Assembly (NCBI GenBank): GCA_035610365.1
Contig: CM069439.1
Span: 19,419,533 to 19,483,532 of the forward strand
Direction: 5' to 3'
From: Aquatica leii
Taxonomy: Eukaryota; Arthropoda; Insecta; Coleoptera; Lampyridae
Length of the DNA: 64,000 bases
Part shown: piece by piece, positions 45,625-57,354 of the stretch
How positions within the stretch are numbered: position 1 is the first letter of the stretch
Layout: each line of letters starts with the position of its first letter
The notes under the pieces: model-generated
Database searches by the model: none
What the model was told of the DNA's origin: nothing
Seen by the model: only the letters and a program-made list of their open reading frames with translations
Translations under genes and position numbers: made by a program

Positions 45625-46775
45625 TGTCGTTTGAAGAAAAGGTTGAAATAAAATTTCTCGGAAGACTATAAAAATATCGCATTATGGTTTTATCAAAAAG
45701 ACGATGCTAGTATTTTTGAACGTCTACACATATTCAAATAATATTATTTTACGTTTATTGTTAATCAGCAATGAGTGTCCGAAACAAAGTAGTAGCTTTA
45801 TTAATATCAAATCTCAATTTACACAAAACGTGGTTTCGGATTGAAAATAATAAATTTAAAAAAAAAGGAACGCAATTATTATTGCTTTATTGACAAAATG
45901 TAAAATTTCTCAATTATTCAAAAAAAAAATGCAAAATGCATTTTTCTAGTCTTTGATAGAGCTACCATTTGTAAAATCACTAAACCAGAACAAGTAAGTT
46001 TCAAACCTTAGATTTTTAAACTGCAAACTCGAACATTTTTTTAAATTATTAATGTAAATTAAATCATGGGAAATTTAAATTATTTAATATAATGTATTAT
46101 TACGCTTTTGTTAAAAAATTCTTAAGCAAACAGTTAAAAAGTGTATGTAGTTATTATTTTTGTATTCATTAGTAACAATACACAAATGCATCATGTACAA
46201 ATAACTTAAATATAGTTTTAAAGTAAGAAATTTAAATAATTAAATACAAGTATTAAATTCTAAACCAGAAACCTTCCTAGAAACGATTTTCTATATTAAA
46301 TGTAAAAGTAAACACACATAATTATTACGGTTCATTTTAATTACAACAAAATTATCTTATTATTATTATCTTTAAAACACATTTCCTGCCAAGAAAAAAT
46401 CTACAAAAATTGACACAACTTAACTCCTTGTATGAAACACAATAATTAGCATTAGCATTAGTATTCTTTCGATAAATCACTAAAGACTATGACAAGAAAA
46501 GGTTGATATAAAATCTCTCGGAAAGCTTACTCCAAAGTTGGAACTTAATCAAGCAGATAAAACTGCAAAACGTAATTTTACACGGCATTTTTTTAGTGTA
46601 ATTTATAATAAAAATAAGTGGGCATGTCGATGTCAAACGATAAATGCCTTGTTTTGTTTCTTATGTTTATTACTTTATTCCGAAGGAGCCGATAACACTA
46701 GGGCAAGGTTAAGATGTTGGTACAGACTTAAACCATTTAAATGAGAAAATTAATAAGAATAAAGAATAAACTTCC
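45625..46775 (+). pseudogene. hAT (ZMYM1-like) N-terminal fragments
   Basis: Two pieces of a hAT N-terminus. Near 45635 the text is FEEKVEIKFLGR. Near 46500 the same block recurs (EKVDIKSLGK) and continues with KRNFTRHFFSVIYNKNKWAC, then INALFCFLCLLL, the TTF/MYM-type finger region, and, in the next frame, VGTDLNHLNEKINK. This matches hAT-derived ZMYM1-like proteins ('K..W.CGC...NA.FCFPCLLF...TG..DLNHL..KI..HE'). The catalytic part is missing; the BEL/Pao sequence starts immediately after. About 800 bp of AT-rich sequence without features lies between the two pieces. Confidence 0.5.
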
Positions 46776-49102
46776 TTAGGATATACAGTCATGAGTAGGG
46801 TTACTGTGAAAAACCCCGTAGTTAATTTACACTCATTTTGCACTTATATCGACGCATCGGTGGAGAGTTTAATAAAAAGTTTTTGGGAATTAGTAGAACT
46901 TTTGACTTCACGACTGAAACCAGACGAGGAAGAATGTGAGAAAATCTTTAACAGTACTACTACGCGTGATTTCGATGGTAGATACACCGTGATGCTTCCG
47001 TTTAAAAAAGATCCATCATTTTTAGGTGATTCTTATCGTTCAGCTCATAAACGGTTTCTTTTGTTAGAGAAGCGATTAGAATCCTTCCCTATTCTTCGGA
47101 AGAATTACAAGGCAGCTATGCTAGATTATATTTCGCACAATTCACATTTCTTCTCAACTTCCAAAAAATGAACCTTTATACCCTGGATATTACATTCCAC
47201 ACCATGGAGTATCAAAATTATAATCAAGTTCTACGCAACTGCGAATAGTATTTGATGCCAGTTGTAAGACAGATTCTTCTTATTTGTTAAATGACATCTT
47301 ATTTGTAGGTTCCAAACTTCAAAAAGATATTTTTATAATGTTTTATAAGTTTAGATTTTTTTCAGTCCAAATTAACATTTGTAATAGGCACAAACGATGT
47401 CAGCGTTTGTTATGACGATTTTCTCTAAAACCACTTTCTGTGTATGAAATAAATGCAGTCGCATTTGGAATCTCAAGTTTTCTGTATCTAGCGTTTCGAA
47501 CTATTCGTCAATTAGCTTTAGATGAATCAAACTCGTTTCCGCTTGCTTCAAAGTCAATTGTGGACGACATGTACGTTGATGACTATTGCGTTTCTTTACC
47601 TAGCTTAGAAGAAGCCAAAGTATTATGTTCTGCTCATGCCTTGTAGGAAGGTTTGAGCTAGTAAAATGGTTTAGCAACTCAAAACCTTTTAAACTCAATT
47701 TAGTTTGATGATGATTTAATGTATTAGGTCTGCAATGGAACCTAGCTTCAGATACATTGTTTTATAAAATCAATCTCTTTGATACTGGTATTTGTAGTAA
47801 ACGAACGATTCTCTCTACAATAGCAAGTCTATTTGATCCGTTAGGTATAGTTGCTCCAATAATACTTGTAGCAAAATTAATTATTCCAAAAATTTGGATA
47901 ATAAATCTATCATAAAAAGGCGTATGGCGCTGTACTTTATATCCGCACGATTATTGACAACAATGTTAAAGTTAGTTTACTATGCTCTAAGTCAAAAGTT
48001 TCACCATTAAAAACAATTTTTATACTTCGCTTAGAATTGTGTGCAGCGTATTTACTTTCACAGCTCGTTAATTTAGTTTATACTGAGTGTCAACATCGCA
48101 TCCATATTGCAAATATTGTTTGTTTGTCGGACTCCACGGTTGCAGTCATGGATAAATTCTTCTCTTCACAAGTGGAAAACTTTTGTCGCCAATCGTGTCA
48201 CTAAAATTCAAGAACTTTTACCATCTGTTGAGTTGTTTTATGTAAGTAGCACTATGAATCCAGCTGATTTTGTTTCAAAGGGACAAACTCCTCTACAATT
48301 ATTCCAAATTTTTTGTGGTTGCAAGGTCCCAATTGGGTAAAATTAGATGTTGAGACATGACCAGTCCAATCGGTTTTTAAATTAAATACCCCTACTAATC
48401 TTGATGAGAAAGTAGTTTCACTTATAGCAACTCAAGATAAAGAATCTAATTTATTATACAGGTTGATAGAAAGATCCTCTAATTGGCTTAAATTACTTCG
48501 AACTACAGTTTATGTACTGCGTTTTTGAAAAATTCTGGAAAGTAATTCTTATATAGTTTCTTCTGATTTACAAAAAGCAGAAGAATATTTAAAATATTTG
48601 ATTCAATAATTTCATTTTTCTGATGTGTTTAAGTCCTTAGCTAAAGGTAAAGAATGTTTTCGGAGCCTGCGCAAATTTAGACCTTTTCTACATCAAAAGT
48701 TGCTACGAGTAGGCGGCAGACTATCTAACTTAAATTTAGAGTTAATCAGCAACATCCTTTACTACTTCCAAAAAAGGATCACTTTCTTAATTTGCTAGTA
48801 GATTATGTTCACGCGAACAACTTTCACACAGGTATTACGCTTGTTTTAACTTTGCTAAGACAAAGATATTGGATTTTAGGAGCCAGAGGTTTAGTTAGAA
48901 ACCGTCTTCAAGCCTGTAATATATGCTTTAAATTTGGTTCAAAACATTTCCTCTTATGGCTAATTTGCCTGTTTGTCGGGTTAGAGAAACGAAACTATTT
49001 CTTCACACGGCAACCGATTATGCTGGTCCCATACATATTTTAATTAGTCGACGTAGAGGCTTCAAGACTCAAAAGGCTTACATATGTATTTTCGTTTGTT
49101 TG
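46776..49102 (+). pseudogene. BEL/Pao pol, reverse transcriptase to integrase start
   Basis: Starts LGYTVMSRVTV, then LIKSFWELVELL and STTTRDFDGRYTVMLPFKKD, LLEKRLESFPILRKNY, and YIPHHGVSKL with RIVFDASCKT: the Pao-type region before and at the start of reverse transcriptase. Part of the palm is deleted; ALDESNSFPLASKSIVDDMY and VDDYC hold the YVDD catalytic box. Next VLGLQWNLASDTLFYKI and STIASLFDPLGIVAPIILVA follow, then RNase H scraps (LELCAAYLLSQLVN, SDSTVAVMD). The integrase zinc region is near 48690-48940 (LLRVGGRLSN, HANNFHTG, CNICFKFG), then TDYAGPI-like text at 49015-49040 and KAYICIFVC at the insertion point. Several frames are used and many stops occur. Confidence 0.75.
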
Positions 49103-49257
49103 TGATATGTATTTTTGTGGGTTTTTCCTACGTTGCACGCTGCGCAACGTAGTGCATGGGGAATATAAAACTCATGCGGTATGAATTGCTAATAAATGTG
49201 TAAAATATCCTTCCGGTGTTTAATTAAAAATCATCCAGGGTATTAACATACGTAACA
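49103..49257 (+). repeat. 5' LTR of the Gypsy element
   Basis: 155 bp, starting TGATATGTATTTTTG and ending ACATACGTAACA. It includes a perfect short palindrome around GTTGCACGCTGCGCAAC and AATAAATG near its 3' part. Identical to the 3' LTR except at four positions. Confidence 0.92.
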
Positions 49258-49258
49258 G

Positions 49259-49268
49259 TGGCGACGAG
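49259..49268 (+). other. Primer binding site
   Basis: TGGCGACGAG begins two bases after the LTR end, the expected place for pairing with the CCA end of a host tRNA that primes minus-strand synthesis. The tRNA identity was not determined. Confidence 0.65.
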
Positions 49269-49302
49269 TTAATAGTTCGATAGTGAAAAAGTGCAAATTA
49301 AA

Positions 49303-50229
49303 ATGGCATTAAATATAAATCCGGATATACATGTGCGAGTTAGAAACGATAACGGTAACAATGTATCCGCGAGTGTGCATGGTAGTTTACATGAATTTGA
49401 TCCTAATGTACACCAATGGGACTTTTTCTTACGTAAAATGAAACAATATTATTCTGCCAATAATATCGATCAACCGGGTAAGCAGCGTGCTTTATTTTTG
49501 AACGCATTAAGTGATAACGCGTTTTCATTAATATTGGACCTTTGTATGCCGGAAAAACCAGAAGAAAAAGAGTTCGACGGATTAATTGAACTATTTAATA
49601 ACCATTTTAATCCTAAACGTGCAATCTTTGCTGAAAGAGAGCAATTTTATAGTGCGCGTAAAGAAAAACACAAATTATGTAGCGATTGGGCGGCGCGAGT
49701 CCGTAGATTAGCCACACATTGTAATTTCTGGAATAATTTGAATAATATCATGCTCGATAAATTCATTATTGGTTATAATGATGGTAAAATCAAAGACAAA
49801 TTATTTTTGAGTGACGAAAACAATACATTCCAAGAAGCGGAAAAGCAGGCTAAAACATATGAGACATTGGAGGCGACGCGATCAGGTTGTAAGGGTGACG
49901 ATCAGGGAGATTTTTTCCAAAGGCGTTTGGGAGGTCCATCAACGTCGGTGGCATCTATCAAATCGGAACCTGTGGACGTACACCAAGTAGGTAAAAAAAC
50001 AAAAACCAAACTACAAAAAGGTAAGAAGTCACATTTTAATACTTCTCGCAAAGTGAGTAAATGTCATGTGTGCGGACAAAATTCACATGTGTCAACAAAC
50101 TGTAATTACAAAAACTATCATTGCCATAAATGTGGAAAAAAAGGACATTTACAAAGCGTTTGTAGTAGTAATAACGCTCAACGTAAACCAATCTCATTTT
50201 GTGGACACTTTGTACAGTTTAGACATTGA
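49303..50229 (+). CDS. Gypsy gag polyprotein
   Basis: 308 residues from ATG 49303 (an upstream GTG in frame is not needed). Intact reading frame. The first two thirds form the capsid-like region, with HQWDFFLRKMKQYYSANNI, QRALFLNALSD and FDGLIELFNNHFNPKR, typical of retrotransposon gag ('W..F...L..Y.......Q.K...L...LG...'). The C-terminal part is basic and has two complete CCHC zinc knuckles, CHVCGQNSHVSTNC and CHKCGKKGHLQSVC, for RNA binding. Its end overlaps the protease frame, which lies in +1, so pol would need frameshifting or the shift is a lesion. It would assemble virus-like particles in an active element. Confidence 0.85.
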   Translation: MALNINPDIHVRVRNDNGNNVSASVHGSLHEFDPNVHQWDFFLRKMKQYYSANNIDQPGKQRALFLNALSDNAFSLILDLCMPEKPEEKEFDGLIELFNNHFNPKRAIFAEREQFYSARKEKHKLCSDWAARVRRLATHCNFWNNLNNIMLDKFIIGYNDGKIKDKLFLSDENNTFQEAEKQAKTYETLEATRSGCKGDDQGDFFQRRLGGPSTSVASIKSEPVDVHQVGKKTKTKLQKGKKSHFNTSRKVSKCHVCGQNSHVSTNCNYKNYHCHKCGKKGHLQSVCSSNNAQRKPISFCGHFVQFRH

Positions 50230-53200
50230 TAACAAACAATTGTTGCCGATTAGTAATTTGAAAGATAAATTACCTGTTGAGGAACCGATTTTAGTGGACG
50301 TATGTTTAAATGATGTGTACCTGCAATTTGAGCTGGATACAGGATCTGCAGTATCCGCGATGAATGACTTTATTTAATAAACTGTTCTCCGGCGTGCATT
50401 TAAACAAAACGGACATTAAACTAAAATCTTACAGTGGTGAAATCATAAATCCACTAAGTGTTGTTTTAATGACAATCGAAAGCTCAAATCGAAGGCAGCC
50501 AATCCATATTTTCGTAACTAAATATGGGGGACCGCCAATCTTCGGTCGTGATTGGTTCAGCAAAAATCAGCACATCTTAAAAGCAATACAGAACGTACAG
50601 ATGTTTGGGAGTGACGTTGACAAGCTTATTAATCAATATTCTCAAGTCTTCAATGATAAATTAGGGACATTTACGGAAGCAGTGGTCGATTTAAAAATAA
50701 AAATGGACACAGAACCAAAATTTTTTAAACCTCGTCCACTACCACTTTCCTTGAAAGGTAAAGTGGAAAGCGAAATAAATAGGCTGGTTGCTAAAAATAT
50801 TTTATCCCCTATAGTAATGAGTGATTGGGGAACACCCATTGTTCCTGTACTGAAGTCGAACGGATTTGCGGCGACTATAAGATTACACTAAATCCGTATT
50901 TAGAGAATATCAGTTATCCTCTGCCTCGTATCGAAGATTTGTTCTTTAAATTAGCAGGTAGGAAGTATTTCACGAAAATTGATTTAAGTACGGCTTATCA
51001 ACAAGTATTGTTGAGCGACCAATCCAAATCGTTAACCACCATAAGTACACACTTAGGGTTATTTGCGTATAACCGAATGCCCTGTGGAATTAAAACAGCC
51101 CATCAATTGATAATGGAGAAAGTTTTAATTGGGTTGGAAGGCGTAACGTGTTTCTTGGATGATATCTTAGTTTCCGGACGAAATAAAGAAAAGCATCTTC
51201 ATAGATTGGATTTGGTATTAAAGAAACTAAAGAAATATGGCTTAACAATTAGGAAAGAAAAATGCGATTTTTTTTCAATAATCGGTAAATTATCTTGGAT
51301 TTATTATAGACGAGGAAGGTTTGCGTCCATGTACCGAGAAAGTAAAATCATTATTGGAAGCAGTACCTCCCAAAAATAAATCAGAATTGAAGTCCGTATT
51401 AGGAATGTTCAATTATTGCCGTTCGTTTATACCTAATTTTGCTACTATGTGTGAACCTCTTTACAACCTTTTAAAAAATGAAAATTCTTGGAACTGGAAT
51501 AAAAGTTGCGATAAACGATTTGAGTCATTAAAGAGGAAAATATCTTCTACCAGTGTGTTAGCACATTACGATCCTATGATTCCTGTCAAATTGATAGTGG
51601 ATGCTTCATCAACTGTAGTCGGTGCAATTTTAACACATAAATATGAAAATGGAAAGGAACGACCTATAGCTTTTGCGTCTAAGGTGGTGACCAAAACGCA
51701 AAGAGCTTATCCCAAATTGACAAAGAAGCCTATAGTATCATTTTCGGTGTGTCAAAATTTACACAGTATCTATATGGACGTCATTTCACATTGATGACGG
51801 ATCACAAACCCCTTTTATCGATTTTTGGGACGAAAAAGGGAATTCCGACAATGGCGATACGCGCTATTTCTATCAGCATTTAATTACGACATTGAGTACG
51901 TTAAATCAGATAAGAATGTGGCGGATTGTTTGTCAAGGCTCATTGATGAAACTAAAATTAATTTAGAAAATGATATAGGAGAAGATGAAGATTTTACGTA
52001 TTTGAATTTAATTGAAAAACAAAAAGTGTTGCGATTAAACAAAGAATTGATTCAAAACGAAACCAAAAACGATGAATTATTACGAAAAATATACGATTTT
52101 GTTTTGCAAGGTTGGCCAAATAAGTGTAAAGAAGATGAACTGAACACCTTATTTTATTAAAAGGGACCAAATTACAATTGAAGATGAACTGCTAATGTGG
52201 GGACACAGATTAATTATTCCAGGCAGTTGCAGAAATGAAATTCTAAAGGAAATACATTCAACGCATATGGGTATAGTTAAATGTAAATCCTTAACCAGAT
52301 TTTTTGTTTGGTGACCTTCCTGCGACAAAAATGTTGAAGAATATTGTAAAAGTTGTGTAGCTTGTTCAAAACACAGAAATAGCCCACCAAAAACTGAAGT
52401 AATCGAATGGCCAAAAACTGAACAACCTTGGGAGCAAATACATATAGATTTTTTTGGACCATTACATAATAAAATGTTTATGATTGTAATAGATTCGTAC
52501 TCAAAGTGGATGGAAGTAATTTATATGAAGAATATTACGGTGGACAAGTTACGAGAAATATTTAGTCGATGGGGATTACCTAAAATCGTCGTAACTGACA
52601 ACGGACGTTGATTCGTGTCCGAAACTTTCAAACATTTTCTATGGATGAATGGAATCAGACACATAACACCACCTCTATATCATCCAGCCACGAATGGATT
52701 AGCGGAAGTTGCGGTGCGTACAGTAAAAACACACGTATCCAGAGCGATTGAAGGAAACAAATCGGTGGACATCTTTGCTGCATTAAACAGATTTCTACTA
52801 CACTATAGGAATAGTATTAACACCAGTACGGGAGTGACTCTAGCCGAGATGTTAATCGGAAGAAAATTAAGAATGCGGCTTGATCTTTTACTACCAGCTG
52901 AACAGAAGAAAAGTCAGTATTGGCGTAAGGAGGAAGGAAGTGTCTACAGATAGAGACTACCGAGGAATTGTGCGGGAGTGACAAAAAGAAATGTAAAGTT
53001 TCATGAAGGTGAAAATGTGTATGTGCGCGATTATAGACGTTCTAAACCGAGTTGGGTACCGGCTAAAATTATAAAACAAAATGGATCTTTGAACTATAAA
53101 ACGATTACTAATGAAAATCTTATTTGGAGAAGGCATTCGGATCAAATAATCAAGGGACCTTCTTATGATTATGATGATGAATTAGATGATTTGACACTTC

Positions 53201-53412
53201 CTTTGATTGTTGATCCCAATGACATCATTGTTAATAACGACGATAGATTAGAGGTGGTTGGGGAACCTGCAACGGAGAAGGTTAGTTCTAAGGAACCTAT
53301 TTGGGAAGCTGAAACCATTGCAGATGCTCCAAGCACTAGTCATGATTGTGCGACGAGACTCATCAGAAACAGAAAACCGCCTGACTGGTTTCGTCCTACA
53401 GACAGTATTTGA
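50215..53412 (+). pseudogene. Gypsy pol: protease, RT, RNase H, integrase (frameshifted)
   Basis: Protease: LQFELDTGSAVSAM with the catalytic Asp codon at 50336, and PPIFGRDWF near 50530 as the flap end. Reverse transcriptase: NILSPIVMSDWGTPIVPV, KIDLSTAYQQVLL, and the FLDD box at 51152-51163. RNase H: IPVKLIVDASSTVVGAIL near 51590. Integrase: the HHCC finger (IHSTHMG, CKSCVAC), first Asp in HIDFFGP, second in VTDNGR, and Glu in NGLAEVAVRTVK, followed by LNRFLLHYRNSINTSTG. The C-terminus ends at 53412 in a Ser/Asp/Glu-rich tail. Breaks: frameshifts near 50360, 50840, 51300, 51750 and 52150; stops include TGA at 52609-52611 just after the second Asp. The catalytic residues named are still present. 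Confidence 0.85.
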
Positions 53413-53429
53413 AATATGTGTGGGAGGAA

Positions 53430-53584
53430 TGATATGTATTTTTGTGGGTTTTTCCTACGTTGCACGCTGCGCAACGTAGTGCATGGGGAATATAGAACTC
53501 ATGCGGTATGAATTGCTAATAAACGTGTAACATATCCTTTCGGTGTTTAATTAAAAATCATCCAGGGTATTAACATACGTAACA
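53430..53584 (+). repeat. 3' LTR of the Gypsy element
   Basis: 155 bp matching the 5' LTR, with four substitutions by direct comparison. Preceded by a purine-rich tract and followed by the target duplication GTTTG. Confidence 0.92.
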
Positions 53585-53589
53585 GTTTG

Positions 53590-54325
53590 GTTACTAAATG
53601 TTTACATCTGGAAGTTGTGTGTACTCTCAGCACAAATTGTTTTTTGTTGGCTCTCAAACCATTTTTAAGTCGTCGTGGGCCATGTTCAATATTTTATTCT
53701 GATTGTGGTACTAACTATATTGGAGCTAAATCCCGTTTAGAAGATATGTACAAATTACTAAAATCAAGCGAATATGTGAATCTTTTTCATTGTGAACTTT
53801 TGGAAAGAAAAATCGAATGGCGTTTTAATCTGCCCTGTAGTCCCCATTTTGGTGGTATAGGGGAGGCCAATATAAAAGCTATTAAAACACACTTATATAA
53901 GCACTTTTAAATTCTCGACCGCTTTGTGTATTAAGTAACGATCCAAACGATCTTCAGGCTGAGGCCCGCTCATTTTCTCAATTTGACTCCTTTGAAATTT
54001 ATGCCGGTTGAAAGATTAGATGACGTTCTTATTGGTCGGCTAGATAGATATCAATTCATTGATCAAATGATTCAAACATTCTGGCGTCGTTGGCGTGTAG
54101 AATATCTTTAGTCTCTTCAAATCAAGGAAAAATGGAATTCAAAACATGACAATATAGTTCCGGGAACAATAGTTGTAGTTAAACAAGAGAACGTTCAACC
54201 TTTTTAATGGCCTCTAGGTTTTATCGAAACAGTATAACTAGCTACTGATTGCATAGTTCGAGTAGTTTTAGTACGGACTGTGGAAAAGATCAATAGTTAA
54301 AGTATGTCCTCTTCCGACTAAATAA
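53590..54325 (+). pseudogene. BEL/Pao integrase, remainder
   Basis: Continues the frame interrupted at 49102: VTKCLHLEVVCTLSTNCFLL, FLSRRGPCSIFYSDCGTNYI, where the second acidic residue appears as SDCGTN, and PCSPHFGGIGEANIKAIK with the catalytic Glu region. A stop follows HLYKHF at 53908. Shifted frames then give FMPVERLDDVLIGRLDRYQF, FWRRWRVEYL, VVVKQENVQP and the end VKVCPLPTK with a stop at 54323-54325. The ending 'WPLG.I.....GVVRV..VRT......KVCPLP' is typical of Pao integrases. Confidence 0.75.
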
Positions 54326-54491
54326 AAACTTCATTTTCAAATTTTTTTGTTTGTAGAAGGTAGTTATTTTTATGTTTTATCTTTAATGTATTATGTGGTA
54401 CTATTATAGGTAACTCACCTGTTTTTTTTTTTTAATTTTTATTATTAGTTTTGCTTTTGCTCTGAAAATTAATTTTTTATTAAGGGGAGTA

Positions 54492-54695
54492 TGTTTGGGC
54501 CGTTTTGTACATGTAAATTATATTTTTCTGGATTATGCTTGTGAACGTTGTTCTTAGGGAAAAGTTATGTAAGTACTATTTTTTTGTCTTGTTTTTTATT
54601 GTAATTTCAAACCAAGATTAGTTAGTTAGTTTTTTTAATATGGATATAAATATAGAAATAAATGACTTTATTTGGACGTTTGGCTTCTAGACAGA
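54492..54695 (+). repeat. BEL/Pao 3' LTR (approximate)
   Basis: A purine tract TAAGGGGAGTA is followed by TGTTTGGGCCGTTTTGTACA, a typical LTR start, about 165 bp after the pol stop. AATAAATGAC near 54657 fits a polyadenylation signal. The 3' limit near 54695 is a guess because the 5' LTR is missing for comparison. Confidence 0.5.
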
Positions 54696-54699
54696 CCAC

Positions 54700-57050
54700 T
54701 ATTTAAAATAGGCTGATGTTCTTTTTTTCTATTGACACATATTTGTCTATTTAAATATATTTTAATAAAACTGTCTTATTTCTAAAAATGAAATTAAATC
54801 AGTAACAATATCTGGAAATCTTTATATCTCATATTTCTGAAAACTGAGACGTAGTCGTGACTGTTTCCCGGACCATTTATTTAAGATTTGATCAGTGAAC
54901 TGTTATAAATGCGATTGTGAAATTACGTGAAGTGCAAAACGATGTTTCTAAAAAAGATTTGTTGAACAACTTTTATGCATTAATAATTGTCGTCGTTAAA
55001 TATGCCATATTGACTAGCTTTACATATAGGCCAAGTTTACAACATAATAGTTACGTACCTTATAACAACTCAATATTACGTTACAAGTTTTTATAAGTTC
55101 TGTAAAGCATGAAGCAACCTAAATTTTCGTTTGAAATATAATTTGTACGAGTCAACAAATAAATACACTTTGAGTAATGTTCCCTGATTGCTTTTTTCGT
55201 TTTAATTAAATTTTATTTAAAAATCGCAACAAACAAAAATTTAAAAACACGTTTCTATATCGATCACGAAAACAAATGTGTTTTAATTTACTATGAGAAT
55301 ATTTCGAATAGAAAAATGTTTGTAGAATGAATTGGAATAGCACGATATATATTCTGTTTAATAATGGATTCTGACTGCAAGGGTGTAGGTACATTATTTA
55401 TTTATATAAAAGTTAGTTTGTACTTTGCAACGGAAACGACAATGATATTTGAAAATGCCACAAACATTTAGTGGCATTTTTAAAGTTGGGTGGTTTTTAA
55501 ATATCAAGCATAGGTACGTTTTCAAATGTGAATTATTTACATGGTATTTGTATGTTTTTAAAAGATAATACGAAATGTAACATGCCAATTTTTTTTACTA
55601 TATGGTTAGAATTAAGTGTAATTTTTTTAATTACACAATGATATAATAAGTGCATTGGTTGATTACTTTTTTAAGGCACTTTCTTTCTCGTTTATTAGTT
55701 TATATTTTGTCTTGTATATATTTTCTTTCATTGAGTAATCTAGCCGTCGTAGTACTCTTTTCCTAGCGACTCTAAATCGTCACACATTAGTGTTTAATAA
55801 TTTATTTTGTTTATTCACAATTTGAATGCATGGCTTTGCTTGATGACCTAATGACGCACTTGGCCGCAAGAAAACATTAACCATTTATAAGTGTTCTATA
55901 GTGAAGGACAAACTTACATTCTACAATGTATAATAGTTACGAATCTATAAGAAAAATATCGCTGTAAAAGAACATTAATCCATTAACGTCTAATTTTTAT
56001 TTTTGTTGTTTTTGGTGTATTGGGTTGAAAATTGAATTAGGCAATGAGATTTAGATTGTTTACTTTACATTTTTTATTGATATTCATTTGGAGCTCATGA
56101 CACTTCCAGTTACAAAAATTTGGAAAAACAGAAAGTATTACAAACAAAAAAAAACTCATGTTTCAACATGTAATCCTATTAGTTCTATATTAGATTTTTT
56201 ACATATGTCACATTTCCTTTGTATTCTCTCACAGGCCGAAGACTTTTCCATGCTTAAACTGACTCTTTTTTCGATTTTAGAATTAAATAATGATTCTTTT
56301 CTCATACATGTTCTTACAATAATGCGTATTTAAAACAGTATAAAGAACAAACGCGTTAGTAACATCAGTATTACTTAAAAAAAGACGAAAAAGTTACTTT
56401 TTATGTACTTATCTTTAAATTTAATGTTAGACATTCTAGTCCAGCTTGTCAACCCCACTCATACATTTGCTATATTGGCCTACAATAGAATTAATTTTTT
56501 GTTATTGTAACGTTCAAGCTTTAATAAATCAAACCGCTCTTAAAGCTATTAAGAGGACATATGTGTGTATTGATAAATTTAGTTCGAATTCTAGTTTACT
56601 TTATTCTATATAGAAGAAAAAAGATTGAAACATTTGGGTTTCGTAGATTTTATTTATGAAAACATAAATTGCATTAAGCCATATCAATCTCAATATTTTG
56701 ACTACATGTTTATACTGTTTAAATATAATCTTTTTATTAAGCGGTTTTTTGTTATGGAACATTTTAACAATAAAACTGATATTTTATTTAGTATTGTAAC
56801 GTTTATTATTACTAATTAATTTATTTATACTAAAAATATGTACACATTTATACCTAACCGAACTAATTAAATCTAAAGATATTTAGTAAAAACACTTACA
56901 CTAATTTATATATAGAAATATCACATGAAGATAAAGTCCGCGAATAACTTTAGTTTAATTTTAAGTCACCTACAAGGTTGTACTCCTTATATAAATCTCG
57001 AACACACGCGTTAATCACTTCTTTATTTTAATAATCTTCTTAACACTGCC
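54700..57050. other. AT-rich, no gene seen
   Basis: Only short chance frames. A hairpin ATGCCAC...GTGGCAT near 55455-55482 is the one visible structure. The frame 56088-56333 follows no recognisable family. Confidence 0.5.
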
Positions 57051-57094
57051 GTTTTCGAATTGCTGGAATAACTTGCCTTGTACCGCATTTATAC

Positions 57095-57350
57095 ATTTTG
57101 GTCAAACGTTCGAGAATTTTCTATATCTTTCGGTGAACGTTCTGGAAATGTACAAAAACCTCGCGAAAGTTTGCGTACTTGAGAATAATTTATCGAACGT
57201 TTCACTGCCCCTTTGTTAGAACTGTTCTGTCCCAGGACAGGAAACTGTATGCGACACCGGTGGAAAAGACCGTGGCGATAGCAACAGTTCTCTCTATTTC
57301 GGCAACTTCCTTGACTATAAAAGCAAAGAGCATATAATGTAAAGAGAAGC
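57095..57350 (+). promoter_or_regulatory. Heat-shock-type promoter without a recognisable coding gene
   Basis: Two perfect three-unit heat shock elements lie close together: TTCGAGAATTTTC at 57109-57121 and GAACGTTCTGGAA at 57135-57147, each with exact 2-bp spacing between units. Weaker units follow near 57190-57205 (CGAACGTTTC). A GAGA-factor-like CTCTCT is near 57291. A consensus TATAAAAG is at 57316-57323, giving an expected start near 57345-57350. The leader after it (AAAGAGAAGCAACC) is A-rich like insect hsp leaders. No hsp70 or other protein frame follows within 1.3 kb on the plus strand. It may drive a non-coding RNA, a distal exon beyond an intron, or be a promoter left after loss of its gene. 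Confidence 0.6.
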
Positions 57351-57354
57351 AACC

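Larger units (their letters stand above)
49103..53584 (+). mobile_element. Gypsy (Ty3) LTR retrotransposon, full length, 4,482 bp
   Basis: Two 155-bp LTRs (49103-49257 and 53430-53584) with TG...CA ends bracket gag and pol. The target duplication GTTTG flanks it at 49098-49102 and 53585-53589. The primer binding site is TGGCGACGAG right after the 5' LTR, and a purine tract GTGTGGGAGGA precedes the 3' LTR. Domain order gag, protease, RT, RNase H, integrase is that of Gypsy elements; the pol resembles the K02A2.6-like group. The LTRs differ at 4 positions by my count, so the insertion is fairly recent yet already inactivated. Confidence 0.92.
46776..54695 (+). mobile_element. BEL/Pao retrotransposon, 5'-truncated, split by a Gypsy insertion
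   Basis: Plus-strand BEL/Pao pol runs from 46776 to 49102 and resumes at 53590 after a 4.48-kb Gypsy insertion. The 3' LTR starts at 54492. Gag, protease and the 5' LTR are absent. Stops, shifts and deletions make it inactive. The Gypsy insertion is bracketed by GTTTG, and the BEL frame reads through cleanly once the insertion is removed. Confidence 0.85.

Noticed and set aside
57089..57352. 87-codon minus-strand frame
   Set aside because: It overlaps the heat-shock promoter exactly, has no family resemblance, and is better explained by the regulatory reading of the plus strand.
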